35,519 nucleotides of DNA from Terriglobia bacterium (GTDB lineage Bacteria; Acidobacteriota; Terriglobia; Terriglobales; Acidobacteriaceae): positions 1-35,519 of the forward strand of contig JAIQFA010000055.1 of assembly GCA_020073525.1 (NCBI GenBank). The letters are read 5' to 3'. The notes below the pieces were generated by a model. It was not told the DNA's origin. It ran no database searches and saw only the letters and a program-made list of their open reading frames with translations. The position numbers and the translations under genes are program-made. Below are positions 31,029 through 35,519 of this stretch, piece after piece; position 1 is the stretch's first letter; each line of letters opens with the position of its first letter.

Positions 31029-31406
31029 TCAGCGTATGTATGGATAGATTTCGTCCGCAATCCAATAGTTCGCCAACACCGCTGCAAAGAAAGTTCCCGC
31101 CACCCACAGACTTGAGCGCCAGCGTCGCCACCACGCGCCTTCAAACGATGAACGCTGTATTGGGATATCCACTAGGTAAGCCGCACAGTAGCAGGCATTG
31201 GCAAGCAACGCCAGGGCGATCAGTTTTAGAAGCGAGGACAGAGTCAAGGCGTCGCGGAAATGGGGCCAGGTCCTGGAGATCCACACAATAACTACAGCCG
31301 TTAGCGCAACGTTGTAGAAGATGCGCCTCAGCTCCCAGTATCGGATTGCGTCAAGCAGTACGCCTCGCCGTTGGCTTGGTGCGAACTGAACTTCGTCTTG
31401 TCCCAT
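31029..31406 (-). CDS. small membrane protein of unknown function
   Basis: Not recognised. 125 residues from the ATG at 31406, which has GGAGG five bases upstream; an ATG four codons earlier (31418) is less well placed because that GGAGG overlaps it. Three to four hydrophobic segments (about 31-46, 58-81 and 100-118) follow a short polar head (MGQDEVQFAPSQRRG). Ends IADEIYPYIR. Starts 24 bases after the end of the tRNA-Arg gene on the same strand, so both may come from one transcript. No enzymatic motif. Confidence 0.7.
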   Translation of the reverse strand: MGQDEVQFAPSQRRGVLLDAIRYWELRRIFYNVALTAVVIVWISRTWPHFRDALTLSSLLKLIALALLANACYCAAYLVDIPIQRSSFEGAWWRRWRSSLWVAGTFFAAVLANYWIADEIYPYIR

Positions 31407-31430
31407 AGGAACCTCCATAAGAGAAGGGAC

Positions 31431-31507
31431 TGGTGCGCCCGGAGAGATTCGAACTCCCGACCTACAGCTCCGGAGGCTGCCGCTCTATCCAGCTGAGCTA
31501 CGGGCGC
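31431..31507 (-). tRNA. tRNA-Arg (anticodon CCG)
   Basis: On the minus strand a full cloverleaf reads: acceptor GCGCCCG/CGGGCGC, D-arm GCTCAGCTGGATAGAGC, anticodon stem GCAGC/GCTGT with loop CTCCGGA (anticodon CCG, reading CGG), T-arm GGGAGTTCGAATCTCTC. Discriminator A and an encoded CCA complete the 77 bases. It decodes arginine CGG, a frequent codon in GC-rich genomes. Confidence 0.97.
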
Positions 31508-31516
31508 GTTATTGCA

Positions 31517-31546
31517 AGTGTACATCGTGGACGCGAACTGCCTCAA
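31517..31546 (-). promoter_or_regulatory. candidate promoter of tRNA-Arg
   Basis: Minus strand: TTGAGG (31546-31541), 18 bases, then TACACT (31522-31517), ending 9 bases before the tRNA. Both hexamers match consensus at four of six positions. Tentative. Confidence 0.4.
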
Positions 31547-31565
31547 TGGCTGCTCGACGTTCGCT

Positions 31566-31644
31566 GTAGAGACGCGGCTTGCCGCGTCTCAAGGGCGGCA
31601 CAACCGATGCGGCGCAAGCAAGACGGAGCAAGGCGTGTCTCTAC
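31566..31644. repeat. GTAGAGAC/GTCTCTAC-bounded element, copy 2
   Basis: Starts GTAGAGAC (31566-31573) and ends GTCTCTAC (31637-31644), with the perfect palindrome GAGACGCGGC/GCCGCGTCTC at 31569-31590. The spacer differs from copy 1 (19948-20013) in length and sequence except for a GCAAG...GTCTCTAC end. It lies just downstream of the zinc-ribbon gene stop. Confidence 0.82.
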
Positions 31645-31652
31645 GGCGAAAT

Positions 31653-31883
31653 TCAGCCGCCGACTTTCCAGAAACGTTCGTCCTGGTAGTCGAGGGTTAG
31701 CAGGCGATTGCGTGGGTCGTGACGCTTGCCACAGTTGGGGCAGGGAATGAAGCTGCGCAGGTGCATCCCCTGACGGTCGTAATCCTCGGCTACGGCAAAG
31801 CTGGTGCCGCAGCTGCAGGGGATTAAGAACATGCGAAGCTTTTTCTTGTCTTCGGTTTCGCGCTTTCGTGCGCTGCGCTTCAT
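31653..31883 (-). CDS. small zinc-ribbon protein
   Basis: 76 residues from the ATG at 31883, with AGGA five bases upstream. A basic N-terminus (KRSARKRETEDKKK) leads to PCSCG (Cys23, Cys25) and PCPNCG (Cys48, Cys51), a two-knuckle zinc-ribbon arrangement. No signal peptide. Function unknown; the basic head and ribbon would suit nucleic-acid or ribosome binding. Downstream of typA on the same strand, separated by cassette G, so probably the second gene of a typA transcript. Confidence 0.75.
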   Translation of the reverse strand: MKRSARKRETEDKKKLRMFLIPCSCGTSFAVAEDYDRQGMHLRSFIPCPNCGKRHDPRNRLLTLDYQDERFWKVGG

Positions 31884-31892
31884 GGCGGTCCT

Positions 31893-31960
31893 GGGTCGTT
31901 AGTCGTTGGTCGCTGGCAAAAACCGAATCGCGAACGACTACCGACCTGCGACCAGCGACC
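31893..31960. repeat. inverted-repeat word cassette G (typA to zinc-ribbon gene)
   Basis: The arm at 31893-31917 (GGGTCGTTAGTCGTTGGTCG, CTGGC) is opposed by 31930-31960 (GCGAACGACTACCGACCTGC, GACCAGCGACC). Short 12-base centre. Same word family as cassettes A and F. It lies 9 bases from the typA stop on one side and 9 bases from the zinc-ribbon start on the other; the AGGA ribosome-binding site sits just outside the arm. Confidence 0.85.
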
Positions 31961-31969
31961 GCACGAGCC

Positions 31970-33790
31970 TCAGCCTTCGACCGTTGCCATCGACCCTCGC
32001 TTGCGCTTGTTCGATTGCAGAATCTTTTTCCGCAACCGCAGGGATTTCGGCGTGACCTCGACATACTCATCATCGGCGATAAATTCGATGGCCTGTTCAA
32101 GATTGAGATTGCGATAAGGGACCAGGCGGATCGCTTCGTCGGACGTCGAAGCCCGCATATTGGTGAGCTTCTTCTCGCGCACAATGTTGACGTCGAGGTC
32201 GGTATCTTTCGCGTTCTCGCCGATGATCATGCCTTCGTAAACGTCAGTGCCGGGGCCCGCGAAAAGCACGCCGCGTTCCTGCAGATTGTAGAGAGCGTAA
32301 GAGGTCGTAACCCCGCCGCGGTCGGCGACCAGCGCGCCCGTCGGACGATGCGGAATTTCTCCCTGCCACTCGATGTATCCGTCAAAAAGCGCGTTCATGA
32401 CGATGGTGCCGCGTGTGTCGGTGAGGAGTGTGCTTCGCAGCCCAATCAGTCCGCGGCTGGGCACGCGAAACTCGACGCGCACTCGCCCATAGCCGTGATT
32501 GTGCATGTTCGCGACTTCGCCCTTGCGTGACCCGACATGCTCCATGACCACGCCAACAAACTCTTCGGGAATATCAACCGTAAGGTGTTCGACCGGCTCC
32601 ATCAGTTTGCCGTCGATGTGCTTGGTGACGATCTCGGGCTTGCCGACCATTAGCTCGTAACCTTCACGCCGCATCATCTCGATCAGGATGGAAAGCTGCA
32701 ATTCGCCGCGTCCCAGAACTTTGAACGAGTCGGTGCTGCCCGTCTCTTCCATGCGCAGCGAAACGTTGGTGAGCAGTTCCTTGTCCAGGCGCTCGCGCAG
32801 GTTGCGTGACGTGACGTAATTGCCTTCGCGTCCGCAAAACGGAGACGTGTTGATAGTGAACAGCATCGCAATCGTCGGCTCGTCGATGACGATGGGCGGC
32901 AGTGGCGCGGGATTCTCCGCATCAGTAATGGTCTCGCCAATCGTGATGCCTTCGACGCCGGCGACGGCAATGATGTCGCCCAGCGTCGTTTCCGTAATGT
33001 CGGTGCGCTTCAGCCCGGAGAAGCTGAACAGCTTGGTGATTTTGGTCTTATGAAATGACCCATCGCGCTTGGCGATGGCAACGTCTTCTCCGGTCTTCAT
33101 GGTCCCGGAAAAAACGCGGGCGATGGCGAGGCGGCCAAGGTAGTCGCTGTAATCGAGATTCGCGACCAGGATCTGCAACGGCCCGTTCGCGTCTCCTTGC
33201 GGCGCGGGAATGGTGTCAACGATTGCTTCGAATAAAAGACGCAGATCTTCGCCCGCCGCTCCCTGATGCACAGCAGCTGTGCCTGCTTTGGCGTTCGTAT
33301 AAAGGACAGGGAAGTCGAGTTGCTCTTCCTTGGCGTCGAGATCAATAAAGAGGTCGTAAACCTCGTTGAGAACTTCCTGCGGACGCGCGTCCGGCCGGTC
33401 GATCTTGTTGATGACAAGAATCGGCTTCAGGTTCGCTTCCAGCGCCTTGCTGAGCACGTACCGAGTCTGCGGCAGCGGACCTTCGCTGGCATCGACCAGC
33501 AGCATGACACCGTCAACCATCTTGAGCGCGCGCTCCACTTCGCCGCCAAAATCGGAGTGGCCAGGCGTATCCACGATATTGATTTTTACGCCCGCATAAA
33601 ACACAGCCGTGTTCTTGGCAAGAATCGTGATGCCGCGTTCGCGCTCCAGATCGTTGGAGTCCATGACGCGCTCGGCGACGGTCTCGTTATCGCGGAAAGT
33701 CCCGCTCTGCCGGAGCATGGCGTCAACCAGCGTGGTTTTGCCGTGGTCCACGTGGGCAATGATGGCGATGTTGCGAATACTCGGATTCAG
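31970..33790 (-). CDS. typA: GTPase TypA/BipA with apparent CTG start
   Basis: Ribosome-associated translational GTPase, 606 residues. P-loop AHVDHGKTT, switch region [36 protein letters not shown], then EF-Tu-like domains, an EF-G-like domain and the C-terminal TypA domain ([19 protein letters not shown]). The first GTG (33751) would cut the P-loop. Upstream codons read [13 protein letters not shown], the normal TypA amino end, back to a CTG at 33790-33788. That CTG has GAGGAG (33804-33799) eight bases upstream and an in-frame TGA five codons before it. No ATG, GTG or TTG lies between, so CTG is the best start. Followed by cassette G and the zinc-ribbon gene. Confidence 0.94.
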   Translation of the reverse strand: MNPSIRNIAIIAHVDHGKTTLVDAMLRQSGTFRDNETVAERVMDSNDLERERGITILAKNTAVFYAGVKINIVDTPGHSDFGGEVERALKMVDGVMLLVDASEGPLPQTRYVLSKALEANLKPILVINKIDRPDARPQEVLNEVYDLFIDLDAKEEQLDFPVLYTNAKAGTAAVHQGAAGEDLRLLFEAIVDTIPAPQGDANGPLQILVANLDYSDYLGRLAIARVFSGTMKTGEDVAIAKRDGSFHKTKITKLFSFSGLKRTDITETTLGDIIAVAGVEGITIGETITDAENPAPLPPIVIDEPTIAMLFTINTSPFCGREGNYVTSRNLRERLDKELLTNVSLRMEETGSTDSFKVLGRGELQLSILIEMMRREGYELMVGKPEIVTKHIDGKLMEPVEHLTVDIPEEFVGVVMEHVGSRKGEVANMHNHGYGRVRVEFRVPSRGLIGLRSTLLTDTRGTIVMNALFDGYIEWQGEIPHRPTGALVADRGGVTTSYALYNLQERGVLFAGPGTDVYEGMIIGENAKDTDLDVNIVREKKLTNMRASTSDEAIRLVPYRNLNLEQAIEFIADDEYVEVTPKSLRLRKKILQSNKRKRGSMATVEG

Positions 33791-33971
33791 ATCGAAAACT
33801 CCTCAGGACTGCAAATTGGGGCTTACTACTACTTTACTATGGCGGATGGTTTGGGGGTTGATTCGAGCGATCTTTTATGTCGTTCGTCATCCTGACCCTG
33901 AACGGAGCTGAAGGGGAAGGACCTGCTGCTTTCCGCGCCTATTCTTGACACTCGCTGCGCAGTCAACGAGC

Positions 33972-34970
33972 ATGGAAGAGATGAAAGTGTTCGCCATCGT
34001 CCTCGCCTTCCTGTTATCCTGCGCCGCTCAGCTGCACGTTCCGAAGCCGGCGCAAACCTCCGCTTCGGTGCCCCTCGCATGGCCGGCCAATCTCCCTGTC
34101 TACGACCACATCGTGATCGTTATCGAGGAGAATAAGGACTACAAGCAAATCATCAAGAATCCCGCAGCGCCTTATATCAACTCCATTCTGAAGGCGCAGG
34201 GAGCGAGTTTCACTCGCATGTATGCCGAGGAGCACCACAGCGAAGGCAATTATCTCTGGCTCTTTTCCGGCAGCAACCAGAATGTCGGCTTCACCGACAA
34301 ACTCCCGACGAAATGTTTCCCGACCAGCAGTTTGGGAGAGCAACTGATCCGCGCGGGACTTTCCTTCAAGGGGTATTCGGAAGATCTGCCAGCCATTGGC
34401 TTCGACCAAGGCACTAAGGGGAATTACGCCCGCAAGCATGTTCCTTGGATCAGCTTCTGCAAAATGCCCAATGGCAAGACGGTTGCCGAATCCTCTAACC
34501 TGCGATTCAACGAAGACTTTCCCACGGACTACAATTCTCTGCCTAAGGTGTCCTTCGTGATTCCCAACCTCATCCACGATATGCACAATGGTTCACCTCC
34601 GTTCAACATTGCGGCCGGCGACCTCTGGTTGAAGGAGCACTTGGACGGCTACTACAACTGGGCCAAGGACCACAACAGCCTGCTGATCCTTACTTTTGAT
34701 GAGAGCGGTGACGCTCCACTGCTGGGCGGCCTGACCGATCCTGCGAATACGAATCAAGATAAGAGGAATCAGATCGTCACCATTTTTGCCGGGGCTCACA
34801 TCAATCCTGGCGAATACGCCGAAGGGAAGGGCATCACTCACGTGAACATCCTGCGCACGCTGGAGGCGATGTACAAGCTGAATAAGTCCGGAGCGCAACC
34901 GCAGTTAGCGGTGAAAGCCGGCATCGCCGACGATTTCGTCATCACCGATGTTTTCGATGTCGGACCATAA
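33972..34970 (+). CDS. exported phosphoesterase (phospholipase C/acid phosphatase type)
   Basis: 332 residues from the ATG at 33972 (33981 is also possible). The N-terminal hydrophobic stretch VFAIVLAFLLSCAAQ is a signal peptide, perhaps a lipoprotein (LLSC). The core matches the phosphoesterase family of non-hemolytic phospholipase C and AcpA-like phosphatases: HIVIVIEENKDYKQI with the metal-binding EEN (52-54), GYSEDLP, PNLIHDMHNGS and LILTFDESGD. Residues HHSEGNYLWLFSG match the family's segment after the first helix. Likely hydrolyses phosphomonoesters or phosphodiesters outside the cytoplasm, for phosphate scavenging. Monocistronic; divergent from typA. Confidence 0.87.
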   Translation: MEEMKVFAIVLAFLLSCAAQLHVPKPAQTSASVPLAWPANLPVYDHIVIVIEENKDYKQIIKNPAAPYINSILKAQGASFTRMYAEEHHSEGNYLWLFSGSNQNVGFTDKLPTKCFPTSSLGEQLIRAGLSFKGYSEDLPAIGFDQGTKGNYARKHVPWISFCKMPNGKTVAESSNLRFNEDFPTDYNSLPKVSFVIPNLIHDMHNGSPPFNIAAGDLWLKEHLDGYYNWAKDHNSLLILTFDESGDAPLLGGLTDPANTNQDKRNQIVTIFAGAHINPGEYAEGKGITHVNILRTLEAMYKLNKSGAQPQLAVKAGIADDFVITDVFDVGP

Positions 34971-35015
34971 AATCCTAATGAACATCAGCCGCTGACCGTT
35001 TAACAAATCATTTGC

Positions 35016-35519
35016 TCAAACCACGGATCGCCGTCGCTGCGCGCAGGCTTGAATTGTCCCTAGCGGCACGCGATCAGGTTTTGATGACGGCTGGGCGTCG
35101 GGTGCGGGAGACGTTTTCTCGGAGTTGTTTTCAGAAGTCTTTCTAGAACTCGTATCTGAATTTGTGTTCGAAATTAGCTTCTGATTTTTGTTCGCGGCCA
35201 GGTGGTCCAAATTCGAGGAGGCGACCTGCATGGCGTAGAACAGAGCTGAAGCTTCTTTCGGCTCGATGCGGCGGTGCAGCATCATCTCGCAAACTTCTGA
35301 GATTGCCGACTGGATTGAAGCGGCATCTTTGAGGACGGGGAGGTAGACGTGAAAAGAAGGGTTGGAGTCGGCGTTGTTGATGTCGATCGGCGGTGGGCCC
35401 GCATGCTCGTGATAGTGGCAAAACCTCTTGTCGCGGAGAGCGGGAGATTGGCAAGGATCTCCATTCAGTTTTCGCTGTTCACAGAGTTTGTTTGAATATT
35501 TGTCGGAAGAAGATGACAT
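35016..35519 (-). CDS. hypothetical protein with Cys/His motif (5' end at window edge)
   Basis: 167 residues if it starts at the ATG on the last bases of the window; it could extend beyond. The N-terminal part has a compact motif, LCEQRKLNGDPCQSPALRDK followed by RFCHYHEHA, whose three Cys and two or three His could hold a zinc ion. The middle (70-110) is helical (VLKDAASIQSAISEVCEMM, EASALFYAMQVASSNLDHL). The C-terminus is polar, low in complexity and probably disordered (Ser/Asn/Lys/Pro). No signal peptide. I do not recognise a function. The CxSPAL...FCxxH pattern resembles small acidobacterial hypothetical proteins I have seen, without known role. Confidence 0.75.
   Translation of the reverse strand: MSSSSDKYSNKLCEQRKLNGDPCQSPALRDKRFCHYHEHAGPPPIDINNADSNPSFHVYLPVLKDAASIQSAISEVCEMMLHRRIEPKEASALFYAMQVASSNLDHLAANKNQKLISNTNSDTSSRKTSENNSEKTSPAPDAQPSSKPDRVPLGTIQACAQRRRSVV

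Overview
The window looks like a chromosomal segment of an Acidobacteriota member, most likely class Terriglobia (Koribacter-like soil lineages). This rests on family-level evidence: an Oar-type TonB-dependent receptor with an N-terminal carboxypeptidase-regulatory-like domain, a secreted VWFA-related protein of the acidobacterial type, sulfatase-like/TPR proteins, high GC, and many short palindromic intergenic repeats. No 16S gene or other decisive marker is present.

Layout. 1-364: non-coding, with a possible 6S RNA running off the left edge on the minus strand. 365-10801: respiratory complex I cluster nuoA-(PH-like gene)-C-D-H-J-K-L-M-N, all on plus. It contains quinone-site and membrane-arm subunits but none of the iron-sulfur subunits (B, E, F, G, I). 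10813-12660 (minus): secreted HExxH metallopeptidase with TPR-like repeats. 12792-14769: F0 part of ATP synthase (atpZ, atpI, atpB, atpE), closed by an intrinsic terminator; F1 and b-subunit genes must lie elsewhere. 14901-17564 (minus): large HEAT-like/PilZ protein. 17565-18159: non-coding hairpin array. 18160-19931: fused MoaD-MoaE molybdopterin synthase, overlapping a secreted VWA protein. 20180-23872: TonB-dependent receptor. 24116-25560: two secreted proteins of unknown role. 25754-29893: tandem pair of sulfatase-like/TPR paralogues. 30022-30798: trypsin-like protease. 31029-31883 (minus): small membrane protein, tRNA-Arg(CCG), zinc-ribbon protein. 31970-33790 (minus): TypA/BipA GTPase with an apparent CTG start. 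33972-34970: secreted phosphoesterase. 35016-35519 (minus): Cys/His-motif hypothetical protein.

The two bioenergetic clusters fit together: complex I (NADH or ferredoxin to quinone) builds the ion gradient and F0F1 uses it. The accessory right half is mostly envelope and secretome: receptor, VWA protein, hydrolases, protease.

The most unusual feature is a set of seven intergenic inverted-repeat cassettes. Each is built from short, degenerate, tandemly repeated words on one arm and their complement on the other. All seven lie between co-oriented genes, and most end within a few bases of the downstream start codon. Word families differ between cassettes (GTCGTT-, CAGTT-, TTAGCT-, GGTCTCA-, GAGCTGC-type) while the architecture is the same. 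Other repeat families present are a GTAGAGAC/GTCTCTAC-bounded element, a 151-bp element with 23-bp terminal inverted repeats, and a multi-hairpin array. Start-codon use is relaxed: GTG, TTG and apparently CTG are used, with one gene whose best Shine-Dalgarno precedes an ATC.
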